A stretch of DNA of 64,000 nt from Alphaproteobacteria bacterium (GTDB lineage Bacteria; Pseudomonadota; Alphaproteobacteria; UBA6615): the NCBI GenBank assembly GCA_002727315.1, contig PBWR01000011.1:1-64000 (forward strand), given 5' to 3'. The translations under genes were made by a program, and so were the position numbers. How positions within the stretch are numbered: the stretch's first letter is position 1; every line of letters starts with the position of its first letter. Positions 35,698 to 43,767 of this stretch are shown in pieces. The notes under the pieces are model-generated. The model saw only the letters and a list, made by a program, of their open reading frames with translations. It was not told the DNA's origin and did no database searches.

Positions 35698-36876
35698 CTA
35701 ATTGTATATCTCGCGCACACGCCCCATTGCGGCCTGAATGTTCTCCACAGAATTCGCATAGGAGAACCGAACATAATTCTCTCCCAGATGTCCGAAACTG
35801 GTGCCCGCGACGGTTGCAACATGGGCCTCCGTCAGCAGTCGGTCCTGCACCTCCCGGGCGGATGCTCCGGTCCCGGATATGTTGGGAAATGCATAGAAGG
35901 CGCCGACCGGCGTGCGGCAGGAGAAGCCGCCGATGCCGTTCAACTCGTCGACGATCACCTTGCGGCGCTGGTCGAAGGCACGAACCATTTCGTGGACGGA
36001 ATCCTGGGGCCCTTCGAGGGCCGCGATGCCGGCGAACTGGGTGCCGGCATTCACGCAGGAATGGCAATTGATGGCCAGGCGTGTCGCGGATTCGACGAGG
36101 CTGTCGGGCCAGAGCGCATAGCCCAGCCGCCACCCGGTCATCGCATAGGTCTTGGACCAGCCGTCGAGCAGGATCAGCCGGTCGCGCAGATGCTCGTAGG
36201 AAAGCAGGCTGACATGCTCGTGGCCGTCATAGGTCATCTGGCCATAAATCTCGTCCGACAGGATGGCGACATGGGGGTGCGCCTCGAGCCCGGCGGCCAG
36301 CTTGTCCATCTCCGCGCGCGGGACGGCGCCGCCGGTGGGATTGGCCGGCGTGTTGATGATGATCAGGCGCGTCGCGGGTGTGATCAGGGACAGGACTTCC
36401 TCGGCGTCGAACGAGAAGTCTTTTTCTTCCAGCAGCGGGATCGGCACGGCTGTCGCACCGGAATAGTTGATCGCGGATTCGTAAATCGGGAAACCTGGGT
36501 TCGGGTACATGATTTCCGCGCCGGCCTCGCCGAACATCATGATGGCGAAGAACATGGTGACCTTGCCGCCGGGCACACACACGATGTTGCCAGGATCGAC
36601 CTCCACCGCGCGCAGGCGATGAATGTCCGCCGCCACGGCCTCGCGCAGCGCCACGATGCCCGGCGCCGGTGTATACCCATGATGGCCGTCGCGCAGGGCC
36701 TTCACCGCGGCTTCGACGATGTGCTCGGGTGTTTGAAAATCGGGCTGCCCGATGCCGAGATTGATCACATCGTGTCCCTCGGCTTTGAGGGCTTCGGCGC
36801 GGGCCAGAACCTCGAATGCGGATTCGGTGCCGAGGCGCGAGAGGTTCTCGGCCATGTGCAATTGTGCGCTGGTCAT
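35698..36876 (-). CDS. Class I/II pyridoxal-phosphate aminotransferase
   Basis: A 392-residue fold-type I aminotransferase of the aspartate-aminotransferase (AspC-like) kind. Notable segments are NLGIGQPDFQTPEHIVEAA (about 40-58), GYTPAPGIVALREAVA, PANPTGG (substrate and PLP loop), and LLDGWSKTYAMTGWRLGY around 230-247 with the PLP Lys in SKT. The C-terminal arginine that binds the substrate carboxylate is in the NYVRFSYANS region. Start ATG 36876 (MTSAQLHMAENLSRLG) is chosen over a long upstream extension that is not homologous. It is separated from glnB by the 200-base regulatory region. The exact amino acid is not certain. Confidence 0.9.
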   Translation of the reverse strand: MTSAQLHMAENLSRLGTESAFEVLARAEALKAEGHDVINLGIGQPDFQTPEHIVEAAVKALRDGHHGYTPAPGIVALREAVAADIHRLRAVEVDPGNIVCVPGGKVTMFFAIMMFGEAGAEIMYPNPGFPIYESAINYSGATAVPIPLLEEKDFSFDAEEVLSLITPATRLIIINTPANPTGGAVPRAEMDKLAAGLEAHPHVAILSDEIYGQMTYDGHEHVSLLSYEHLRDRLILLDGWSKTYAMTGWRLGYALWPDSLVESATRLAINCHSCVNAGTQFAGIAALEGPQDSVHEMVRAFDQRRKVIVDELNGIGGFSCRTPVGAFYAFPNISGTGASAREVQDRLLTEAHVATVAGTSFGHLGENYVRFSYANSVENIQAAMGRVREIYN

Positions 36877-37054
36877 GTGCGTCGTCTCTGATGTCCCCAC
36901 GAAAGAGCGCACTATAGGCGGTCGGAGAACGGCTGAGCAAAACCTTTGGGGCGTACAGCCCGCAGGCCCGATGCTGTTTGGTCGCGGCTGTACCCCGGCC
37001 CGCGAACCGGCAACAATATGTCTGCAATGCGTAGACACACAGAAGGGTGCGGCC

Positions 37055-38125
37055 ATGTCCGATGATCAGTCCCGTCCGCTTGATGATGAGGAAGTACTCC
37101 GATACTGGATCCCGCGGCTGGTCGCCGATGGCGGCGACCCGAACGATGCGCTCGCGGTGCGCAATCGTGCGGCGACCTGGGATGCATGGCCGGATGCCTG
37201 GGCCGAGCTCGGTGACGGCTATATCGCGATGGGGCAGGATCGCCTGGCGCTCGGTCACCAGGCAAGCGCGGCCGCCGCCTATGTGCGGGCTGCCATTTGC
37301 TATCACTTCGCCCAGGTGGTCGCGTTTCACCTGCCGGAGTTAAAGACCGAGCTGCAAGGCCGCAAGGTTGCGGCCTTTCGGGAGGCGGCTCCATTGATGT
37401 CGCCGCCGGCAGAACGCCTCGACATTCCCTTCGGCGATGCGAACCTGCCCGGATATCTTCGCCTGCCGGCGGGAAGGGACGGACCGGTTCCCTGCATCCT
37501 TCTGGTGCCGGGGCTGGATTCCACGAAAGAGGACTTCGCCACCATTATGGAGATGGCGGTGCAGCGGGGGCTTGCGGCGTTTGCGTTCGATGGTCCGGGT
37601 CAGGGCGAGGTGCATCCGCGAATTCTGCTCGGCCAGAATTACGAGGCATGCATTGTCGCAGCTCATGAGGCCATGGCCGCGCGGCCGGAAATCGATGCCG
37701 AACGGATCGGTACGCTCGGGCGCAGCCTTGGCGGAATCTATGTGGTCAAGGCGGCGGCGGTCGAACCACGTATTAAGGCGACCGTCGTCTTTGGTGGCGC
37801 GTGGGACCTCGGCGACTGGCCGGCGATGCCGCCGCTGATCCGCGACGGGTTCGTCTATGCCACGGGTGCCGATGACGAAGACGATGCCCTGGCGCGCTTG
37901 TCCGATGTCACGCTCGACGGATGCATATCCGCGGTTACTTCGCCGGTGCTGGTCGTGCATGGGCGGAACGATGCCATCTTCAAGGCCCACCAGGCCGAGC
38001 GGATCGCCGCGGCCTTGCCGGGCAACGCGACTTTGTGGATGGATGAAGACGGGGTTCACTGCTGTCACAACCATGCATTCGAGTACCGGACCGGCATGGT
38101 GGACTGGCTCGACCGTACATTGTGA
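37055..38125 (+). CDS. FrsA-type alpha/beta hydrolase, dihydropseudooxynicotine-hydrolase-like
   Basis: A 356-residue paralogue of the hydrolase at 12408-13646. It has a helical N-terminal cap (residues 1-115), then LDIPFGDANLPGYLRLPAG (122-140), LLVPGLDSTKEDF (149-161), FAFDGPGQGE (176-185), the nucleophile LGRSLGGIY (221-229, Ser224), VVHGRNDAIF (acid) and a C-terminal His in GVHCCHNH. This layout matches the 2,6-dihydropseudooxynicotine hydrolase type, which cleaves a C-C bond, and the related FrsA esterases. It stands alone, diverging from the aminotransferase. Start ATG 37055 has AGAAGGGTG upstream. Confidence 0.85.
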   Translation: MSDDQSRPLDDEEVLRYWIPRLVADGGDPNDALAVRNRAATWDAWPDAWAELGDGYIAMGQDRLALGHQASAAAAYVRAAICYHFAQVVAFHLPELKTELQGRKVAAFREAAPLMSPPAERLDIPFGDANLPGYLRLPAGRDGPVPCILLVPGLDSTKEDFATIMEMAVQRGLAAFAFDGPGQGEVHPRILLGQNYEACIVAAHEAMAARPEIDAERIGTLGRSLGGIYVVKAAAVEPRIKATVVFGGAWDLGDWPAMPPLIRDGFVYATGADDEDDALARLSDVTLDGCISAVTSPVLVVHGRNDAIFKAHQAERIAAALPGNATLWMDEDGVHCCHNHAFEYRTGMVDWLDRTL

Positions 38126-38264
38126 GGGTCGTTAACGGCCCCTCAGGGCGCCTGCGGGCAGTACCAACATCGATGCGTTGGTTGCGACCGTTTCGAAGGC
38201 GGGTACACCGAAGAAGAAACAGCGGCGCAAGGCTGCGACCTGAACGAAACTTGTTCGCGTCCGC

Positions 38265-38293
38265 TTGACGCCATCGGGTCCTATGATTACACA
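38265..38293 (+). promoter_or_regulatory. Promoter of the left tRNA-His gene
   Basis: TTGACG (38265-38270), a 17-base spacer and TACACA (38288-38293) lie 15 bases upstream of the tRNA. The pattern equals that before tRNA-Asp (TTGACA-N17-TACATC), so it is probably the housekeeping sigma-70 form. The right tRNA-His copy lacks an equally good -10. Confidence 0.6.
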
Positions 38294-38303
38294 AACGCCG
38301 GTT

Positions 38304-38384
38304 TGTGGTGGCTGTAGCTCAGTTGGTTAGAGCGCCTGGTTGTGGTCCAGGAGGTCGTGGGTTCAAATCCCATCAGCCACCCCA
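38304..38384 (+). repeat. 81-bp direct repeat, left copy (candidate att site)
   Basis: These 81 bases (TGTG plus the full tRNA-His gene with CCA) are repeated exactly at 39460-39540. Flanking sequence on both sides differs at once. Together they frame the AT-rich segment and look like the two ends of a site-specific integration at tRNA-His. Confidence 0.8.
38308..38384 (+). tRNA. tRNA-His (GTG), left copy
   Basis: Acceptor GTGGCTG pairs with CAGCCAC. The anticodon arm is CCTGG-TTGTGGT-CCAGG, anticodon GTG (His). The T arm is GTGGG-TTCAAAT-CCCAT. The G at 38307 is the extra G-1 typical of tRNA-His, facing discriminator C; CCA is encoded. Confidence 0.97.
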
Positions 38385-38398
38385 ATATTTTCAATGAC

Positions 38399-38781
38399 TT
38401 AGCTGTTACTCGTATTTGGCGCTTTGCCAATTTCCGCGACTCTTGTCGCGCATTTGTGCAGTTGGTCCATCACATCCAGCTTTTTCTGCGTAGCGTGTTT
38501 GGCGTATCGCAAAGTGCTTTCGATCGTAGCGTGGGCCAGATAGTCCTGGGCGGCCTTCAGGTCGCCCGTAAGGACAAGTATGCGCGGGCCAGTGGTGTGT
38601 CATCGATACGAAAGCCTGCACGGCGGCAGGCGGCCTTAAAGATCGTGCGTTTGGCTGTGATTGGTTTGCCGGGATCTCGTTTGCAGTAAGGGCAGGCATA
38701 GAGGTCGGGGTAGTATGGGAATGCCTGACCTGATTTTTCGTATTCATGCGCGTCATTTATCAGTGAAGCCCCTTGTTTCCT
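38399..38781 (-). pseudogene. Tyrosine recombinase (phage-type integrase), C-terminal remnant
   Basis: The minus strand holds two integrase pieces in different frames. The upstream piece ends with PITAKRTIFKAACRRAGFRIDD, like the part just before the HxLRH motif. The downstream frame continues as GDLKAAQDYLAHATIESTLRYAKHATQKKLDVM-like sequence, with the H-x-T box and the catalytic Tyr in TLRYAK, and ends at TAA 38399-38401. The HxLRH region between them is missing and the frame is shifted. No N-terminal domain is present. The protein is therefore inactive. Confidence 0.75.
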
Positions 38782-38797
38782 GGCCAGCCGATGATTT

Positions 38798-39205
38798 TTA
38801 AAAGTGGTCCCTTCTAAACTTTCCAGCATCGTCCTTGGTTCTCTGTTTAAGTTCAAACCAAACCATCAATGCCAGAAAAGCGACAACCAGAAGATGTTGC
38901 ATATCTTTCAGTTCTACGTTGTCCCGATAACCAAACAAGAGACCGCCAATCAGGTAAAACACTCCGAAGTTAAGAACGATCGCAAGTGATGGTGCGGCCT
39001 TAAATGAAAAGAGGTATCTGTAAACTGCATAAGCTAGTAAGCAACCTGCCGCAAAACGGATCGTCTTATACCGATAAATTTGCTGACTTTCATCGATTTT
39101 TAAATCGAAAGGGAAAAATAAATCGGTACCGGCTAAAGTCATTATTATCGATACGATGAACCATACGAATAAAATCCAAATCAAAATTTTTCTAAAGGCT
39201 TTCAT
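38798..39205 (-). CDS. Small integral membrane protein of the integrated element
   Basis: A 135-residue protein with four hydrophobic segments: ILIWILFVWFIVSIIMTLAG (8-27), FAAGCLLAYAVYRYLF (~50-66), LAIVLNFGVFYLIGGLLFG (~73-92) and LLVVAFLALMVWF (~103-116), separated by short charged loops. The codon use is AT-rich and unlike the chromosomal genes, marking it as cargo of the acquired segment. The start ATG is at 39205 on the minus strand. I recognise no family. Confidence 0.6.
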   Translation of the reverse strand: MKAFRKILIWILFVWFIVSIIMTLAGTDLFFPFDLKIDESQQIYRYKTIRFAAGCLLAYAVYRYLFSFKAAPSLAIVLNFGVFYLIGGLLFGYRDNVELKDMQHLLVVAFLALMVWFELKQRTKDDAGKFRRDHF

Positions 39206-39430
39206 GACTGAATTCGTTCTCTTTTTTGAACTGTTTAAAGATTAACGTTAAAACGTCATTTAAAAATAAAACTGCATTCTTCTTTGGATTTAGCGTGGTG
39301 CTAAGTTCTTGACCTAGAAGTTGGGAAAAATACGGACAGTTGAAAAATAGTCTGAAATTTAGTGTGATTTATGTTCCACTTTTATCGCATATTCTCCACT
39401 ATTTTCTACTTTCGCCTTGACGGGAAAATT

Positions 39431-39453
39431 AAAAAACCCCAGAAAACTGCGGG
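39431..39453 (-). terminator. Intrinsic terminator facing the element (minus strand)
   Basis: On the minus strand CCC-G-CAG and CTG-GGG enclose a TTTT loop and are followed by TTTTTT. It would stop minus-strand transcripts running from the nnr side into the element; it may be the end of a lost element gene. Confidence 0.5.
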
Positions 39454-39459
39454 ATTTCG

Positions 39460-39540
39460 TGTGGTGGCTGTAGCTCAGTTGGTTAGAGCGCCTGGTTGTG
39501 GTCCAGGAGGTCGTGGGTTCAAATCCCATCAGCCACCCCA
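39460..39540 (+). repeat. 81-bp direct repeat, right copy (candidate att site)
   Basis: This is an exact copy of 38304-38384. The bases beyond it (TTTCCTCC) differ from those after the left copy (ATATTTTC). It marks the right boundary of the AT-rich segment. Confidence 0.8.
39464..39540 (+). tRNA. tRNA-His (GTG), right copy
   Basis: It is identical to the left copy in all 77 positions, including encoded CCA and the preceding G-1. Upstream there is TTGACG but no good -10 hexamer, so expression is less sure than for the left copy. Confidence 0.95.
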
Positions 39541-39629
39541 TTTCCTCCGCCGACTGACCTAGCGCAAAACCGTGCCGACCGGAGTGCGGCTAGAATAGCA
39601 GCGTTGATATTTGGGGAGTTTGCGGCCGC

Positions 39630-41147
39630 ATGGCGACGCGCTGGATCGATAAAGAACCGGAATTGTTGAGCGTCCAGCAGATGTACCGCGCCGACCAGGC
39701 GGCGGTAGATTCCGGTGTTCCCGGCATCGACTTGATGGAAGCGGCCGGAATTGCGGTGGCCGATGCGCTCGAGGACAGATGGCCAACAGGGCGTGTGCTC
39801 GTCTTGTGCGGTCCGGGCAATAATGGTGGTGACGGGTTTGTGGCCGGCCGGATTCTGGCCGAGCGCGGCCGTGAGGTGACAATGGCGCTGCTGGGGTCGC
39901 GCGACAAACTGTCCGGCGACGCTGCGATCAACGCCAGGCGCTGGCAGGGTCCGGTCGAAGCCGTGTTTGCTGATCTGGTTGGAAATGCCGACATTGTCAT
40001 CGATGCCCTGTTCGGGGCCGGGTTGAGCCGTGCTCTGGACGGGGTTGCCCGAGAGACCGTAGACAGCATGAACGCCCACGCCGTGCCCTGCCTCGCGGTC
40101 GATGTGCCCAGCGGTGTCCATGGCGACTCGGGTGCGGTGCTCGGTGCCGCGACGGCTTCGGACGTCACGGTGACGTTCTTTCGACGCAAACCGGGGCATC
40201 TGCTGTTTCCGGCGCGCGGCTTGTGCGGGGATGTGCGGGTCGCCGATATCGGTATTCCGGACGCCGTGCTCGACGACATCGGTGCGAACCAGTGGCGGAA
40301 CGCGGTTTCGCTGTGGCGCAGCCGATACCCGACGCTGACACCGGATGGGCACAAATACGGCCGCGGGCATGTGGTCGTGGCGGGTGGGGCCGAGCTGACG
40401 GGCGCGGCGCGCCTTGCGGCGTATGCCGCGCTCAGGGTCGGTGCCGGGCTGGCCTCGATCGCGAGCCCGACGGAAGCCGTTCCGGTTTACCGGGCCGGCC
40501 GTCCGTCGATCATGGTCCGCGAAGTTGCCGACCGAGACGGGTTTGCCGCGATGCTCGAGGACTCCCGGATTCGCGCTGTGCTCGTTGGCCCCGGCAACGG
40601 GGTGAGCAGCGAGACATGCGAACGGGTGGCAACAGCGCTGGCCAGTGAGCGCGACTGTGTCGTCGATGCCGATGGCATTTCGGCGTTTGCCGATGATCCC
40701 GGTGAACTGTTCGGCCGGGTTCGCGAGCACTCCGGGGATGTGGTGTTCACCCCCCATGATGGCGAGTTCGCACGACTTTTTGCCAGCACGCTCGATGATG
40801 GCGGTTTCGGACGGCTGGGCCGGGCCCGGGCGGCGGCGGCATTGTCCGGCGCCGTCATTTTGCTCAAGGGTGCCGACACGGTCGTTGCGGCACCCGACGG
40901 GCACGCGACGATCAACGACAACGCCCCGCCCGACCTGGCGACCGCGGGAAGCGGCGATGTGCTGGCCGGTCTTATCGTCGGATTGATGGCCCAGGGAATG
41001 GGTGGCTTCGACGCTGCATCTGCGGCGGTGTGGTTGCATGGTGCAGCGGCGGCGGCGTTTGGCCCGGGACTGATCGCAGATGATATTGTAGATGCACTGC
41101 CGGGGGTGCTCGCAACGCTGCGCGAGGAACAGCGGGCAACGCCATGA
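39630..41147 (+). CDS. nnr: Bifunctional NAD(P)H-hydrate epimerase/dehydratase
   Basis: A 505-residue fusion of YjeF-N epimerase and ADP/ATP-dependent NAD(P)HX dehydratase, which repairs hydrated NADH and NADPH. The N-terminal half has the loop VLCGPGNNGGDGFVAGRIL (about 54-72) and DALFGAGLSR. The C-terminal ribokinase-like half has HKYGRGHVVVAGG (~245), VGPGNGVS, FTPHDGEFARLF, and the catalytic NDNAPPDLATAGSGDVLAGLI block near 430-450 with GSGD. Length is normal for the bacterial fusion. Start ATG 39630 follows GGGGAGTTTGC. It follows the right tRNA-His copy. Confidence 0.94.
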   Translation: MATRWIDKEPELLSVQQMYRADQAAVDSGVPGIDLMEAAGIAVADALEDRWPTGRVLVLCGPGNNGGDGFVAGRILAERGREVTMALLGSRDKLSGDAAINARRWQGPVEAVFADLVGNADIVIDALFGAGLSRALDGVARETVDSMNAHAVPCLAVDVPSGVHGDSGAVLGAATASDVTVTFFRRKPGHLLFPARGLCGDVRVADIGIPDAVLDDIGANQWRNAVSLWRSRYPTLTPDGHKYGRGHVVVAGGAELTGAARLAAYAALRVGAGLASIASPTEAVPVYRAGRPSIMVREVADRDGFAAMLEDSRIRAVLVGPGNGVSSETCERVATALASERDCVVDADGISAFADDPGELFGRVREHSGDVVFTPHDGEFARLFASTLDDGGFGRLGRARAAAALSGAVILLKGADTVVAAPDGHATINDNAPPDLATAGSGDVLAGLIVGLMAQGMGGFDAASAAVWLHGAAAAAFGPGLIADDIVDALPGVLATLREEQRATP

Positions 41148-41268
41148 TAGGGATTTCTGGTCAGCCGTTTACTCGGCTGACGTGATGGTATAGGACATCC
41201 GCCGTTCGGCGGGATTGCCCGTTGGAACGCGCGTGGCGTGCGATCCCGGCATGTTTACAAGTGCGTGC

Positions 41269-41355
41269 GCGGGCGTGGCGAAATTGGTAGACGCGCCAGG
41301 TTTAGGTCCTGGTGACTGAAAAGTCGTGGGGGTTCGAGTCCCTTCGCCCGCACCA
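41269..41355 (+). tRNA. tRNA-Leu (TAG)
   Basis: Class II tRNA of 87 bases. Acceptor GCGGGCG pairs with CGCCCGC, discriminator A, CCA encoded. The anticodon arm CCAGG-TTTAGGT-CCTGG gives TAG, which reads CTA and other CTN leucine codons. A long variable arm is present. It precedes tig as in many alphaproteobacteria. Confidence 0.96.
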
Positions 41356-41465
41356 CTTGTTCCGGCGTGTCGAGTACTGACGAGACGGCCAGTTGGCCGC
41401 ATTTGGGCGGTCGGGAATGGAACCCGGCAGCATGTTATCTAGGAAGCAGAAAATCGGACCTGGTC

Positions 41466-42884
41466 ATGGAAGTCGTCGAAACAAACACCGAGGGTCTGCT
41501 GCGTGATTTCAAGATCGTAATTGCAGCAGATGACATTCAGCAACGCGTCGATGCGCGCCTGACGGAGGTCGGTCGCGATATGCGCATTCCCGGCTTCCGG
41601 CCGGGAAAGGCGCCGTTGAACATTCTCAAGCAGCGTTTCGGCAGTGCCGTGATGGGAGAAGTTCTTGAGGCGGCCGTGCAGGACAGCTCGCAGGAAGTGC
41701 TGAGCGATCGTGGCTTGCGTCCCGCCGGGCAACCGAAGATCGAGGTCGTTTCCTTCGATGAGGGCAAGGATCTGGAGTACGACCTGTCGGTCGAGATTCT
41801 GCCGGAGATCGATGTCGTTGACCTGGCCACGATCGAGGTGGAGCGAGTGAAGGTCACCCCGACGGATTCCGAAATTACTGATGCGATTGGTCGCATTGCC
41901 CAGCAGAACCGTGAAACCAAGCCGATCGATACACCGCGCGCGGCCGAAAAGGGCGATGTCGTTGTCATCGATTTCGAAGGAAAGATCGACAATGAGCCGT
42001 TCGACGGCGGCAAGGGGACCGGTATCCGGCTTGAATTGGGCTCGGACCAGTTTATCCCCGGCTTCGAGGATCAGCTGGTCGGCGTCGAACCGGGCAAGCC
42101 GGTCGAGGTGAAGGTCGCTTTCCCCGACGATTACGGGGTCGATGACCTGGCGGGCAAGGATGCGGTGTTCGACTGCACCATCGAGGAAATTCACGAGGCC
42201 GCAGAGGTGACCATCGACGATGCGTTTGCCGAAGGCCTGGGCCTGGAAAATCTTGGCGCTCTGAAAGAGGCAATCAGCGAACAACTGGGACAGGAGTACA
42301 GTCGGCTGACCCGCGAGCGTACGAAACGCGATCTGCTCGACAAGCTGTCCGATACCCATGACTTCGAAGTGCCGCCGCGAATGGCTGACGAGGAATTCGA
42401 CCAGATTTGGCAGCAGATCGAGCAGGCCAAGGAGAACGACCAGCTCGACGAGGAAGATAAGGGGAAGTCCGACGACGAGTTGCGCGAGCAGTATCGCGAC
42501 ATCGCGCTGCGGCGTGTTCGCCTGGGTCTACTTCTGTCCCAGATCGGTGAGCAGAACGGATTATCGGTGTCCCAGGAAGAGGTCAATCGCGCGATCATGG
42601 AGCAGGCGCGCGAGCTGCCGGGGCAGGAACAGCAGGTGGTCGAGTTCTATCGCGACAACCCGCAAGCGACCGCGTCGTTGCAGGCGCCGATCTTCGAGGA
42701 CAAGGTCGTCGATTTCATCATCGAGATGGCGAATGTTTTGGAGCGCGAGCTGACGCCGGAAGAACTCAACGCCGAAGCGGAGGCCGAGGCGAATGCTGCG
42801 GCCGAGCCCGAAGAGAAAAAGCCGGCCAAGAAAAAGAGCACCAAAAAGGCCGACAAGAATGAAGAGGACAAGGACGACGCTTAG
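41466..42884 (+). CDS. tig: Trigger factor
   Basis: A 472-residue ribosome-bound chaperone and peptidyl-prolyl isomerase. The ribosome-docking loop IPGFRPGKAPLNILKQRFG lies near residues 40-58. The FKBP-type PPIase domain starts at KGDVVVIDFEGKIDN (about 160) with GSDQFIPGFEDQLVG. The helical C-terminal arms follow, and the end is a Glu/Ala/Lys-rich tail with KKPAKKKSTKKADK. Start ATG 41466 (MEVVETNTEGLLRDF) gives the family N-terminus. It opens the tig-clpP-clpX-lon protein-folding and proteolysis block. Confidence 0.97.
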   Translation: MEVVETNTEGLLRDFKIVIAADDIQQRVDARLTEVGRDMRIPGFRPGKAPLNILKQRFGSAVMGEVLEAAVQDSSQEVLSDRGLRPAGQPKIEVVSFDEGKDLEYDLSVEILPEIDVVDLATIEVERVKVTPTDSEITDAIGRIAQQNRETKPIDTPRAAEKGDVVVIDFEGKIDNEPFDGGKGTGIRLELGSDQFIPGFEDQLVGVEPGKPVEVKVAFPDDYGVDDLAGKDAVFDCTIEEIHEAAEVTIDDAFAEGLGLENLGALKEAISEQLGQEYSRLTRERTKRDLLDKLSDTHDFEVPPRMADEEFDQIWQQIEQAKENDQLDEEDKGKSDDELREQYRDIALRRVRLGLLLSQIGEQNGLSVSQEEVNRAIMEQARELPGQEQQVVEFYRDNPQATASLQAPIFEDKVVDFIIEMANVLERELTPEELNAEAEAEANAAAEPEEKKPAKKKSTKKADKNEEDKDDA

Positions 42885-42977
42885 GGTGCCGCGGGCAGCA
42901 GCCCCTTGCGGAGACTCGTCTCAAGCCTATTTTCTAAGCTTTGCCAGTCTGGCCCGAGTACGGAGCGACCGAACATC

Positions 42978-43616
42978 ATGCCGAACAACGACGCACCGCG
43001 TATGAACGCGCTCGTGCCCATGGTCGTCGAGCAGACGAACCGTGGTGAACGCGCCTACGACATTTATTCGCGTCTTCTCAAGGAGCGCATTATCTTCCTG
43101 ACAGGTCCTGTCGGCGATGAAGTGGCGAGCCTGATCTGCGCCCAGCTCTTGTTCCTGGAAGCAGAGAATCCGAACAAGGACATCAGCTTCTATATCAACT
43201 CGCCCGGCGGCATCGTGACGTCGGGCCTGTCGATCTACGACACGATGCAATACATCCGTCCCGACGTTGCGACCCTTTGCGTGGGGCAGGCGGCCTCGAT
43301 GGGCTCGTTGCTGCTGGCCGGCGGCGCCGAGGGCAAGCGTTACGCCTTGCCGAATGCACGCATCATGGTTCATCAGCCGTCCGGCGGTTTCCAGGGCCAG
43401 GCGACGGATATAGAAATCCACGCCCAGGAAATCTTAAAAATCCGCGAGCGTCTCAACGAGATTTACTCCGGACACACCGGCCAGTCGGTCGACAAGATTG
43501 CCGAAGCGCTGGAGCGTGACCGCTTCTACACCGCGGAGGAAGCACAGAAGTTCGGCCTGATCGACGAGGTTGTCGAGAGCCGGCCGGAGAGTGATGACGC
43601 CGGTGATGAGGACTAG
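42978..43616 (+). CDS. clpP: ATP-dependent Clp protease proteolytic subunit
   Basis: A 212-residue serine peptidase that forms the tetradecameric ClpP barrel. The catalytic Ser is in [15 protein letters not shown], His in [15 protein letters not shown], and the Asp follows in the [17 protein letters not shown] region. The axial-loop start [23 protein letters not shown] is typical. It partners with the ClpX ATPase encoded 150 bases downstream. Start ATG 42978 is chosen over a longer in-frame extension without homology. Confidence 0.97.
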   Translation: MPNNDAPRMNALVPMVVEQTNRGERAYDIYSRLLKERIIFLTGPVGDEVASLICAQLLFLEAENPNKDISFYINSPGGIVTSGLSIYDTMQYIRPDVATLCVGQAASMGSLLLAGGAEGKRYALPNARIMVHQPSGGFQGQATDIEIHAQEILKIRERLNEIYSGHTGQSVDKIAEALERDRFYTAEEAQKFGLIDEVVESRPESDDAGDED

Positions 43617-43767
43617 GTTTCCGGAGCTTTTGGGCCGGATCCGCCAAGAGGGTTTAACTAATTATTGATCACTGACGTTTAGCTATTGTTCAATCGCTTC
43701 TGTTAGTGATTCGCTCCTGTCGGGGCAAATTGAAAGAACAACTGCCCCAGCACGGGACCACACTGGT

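Larger units (their letters stand above)
38385..39459. mobile_element. Decayed tRNA-His-integrated element
   Basis: The segment between the two identical tRNA-His copies is clearly richer in A and T than its surroundings, especially 38790-39460. It contains a frameshifted tyrosine recombinase whose 3' end abuts the left tRNA, one small membrane-protein gene, and about 250 bases of AT-rich non-coding DNA. These are the usual traces of a genomic island or prophage that has lost most of its content by deletion. It is too small to move by itself. Confidence 0.7.

Noticed and set aside
38136-38243. Open frame ending in a Lys/Arg-rich tail (ATVSKAGTPKKKQRRKAAT) between the FrsA-type hydrolase and tRNA-His
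   Set aside because: There is no start codon or ribosome site in the 35-codon frame. It could be the tail of a lost gene, but the evidence is too thin to annotate.
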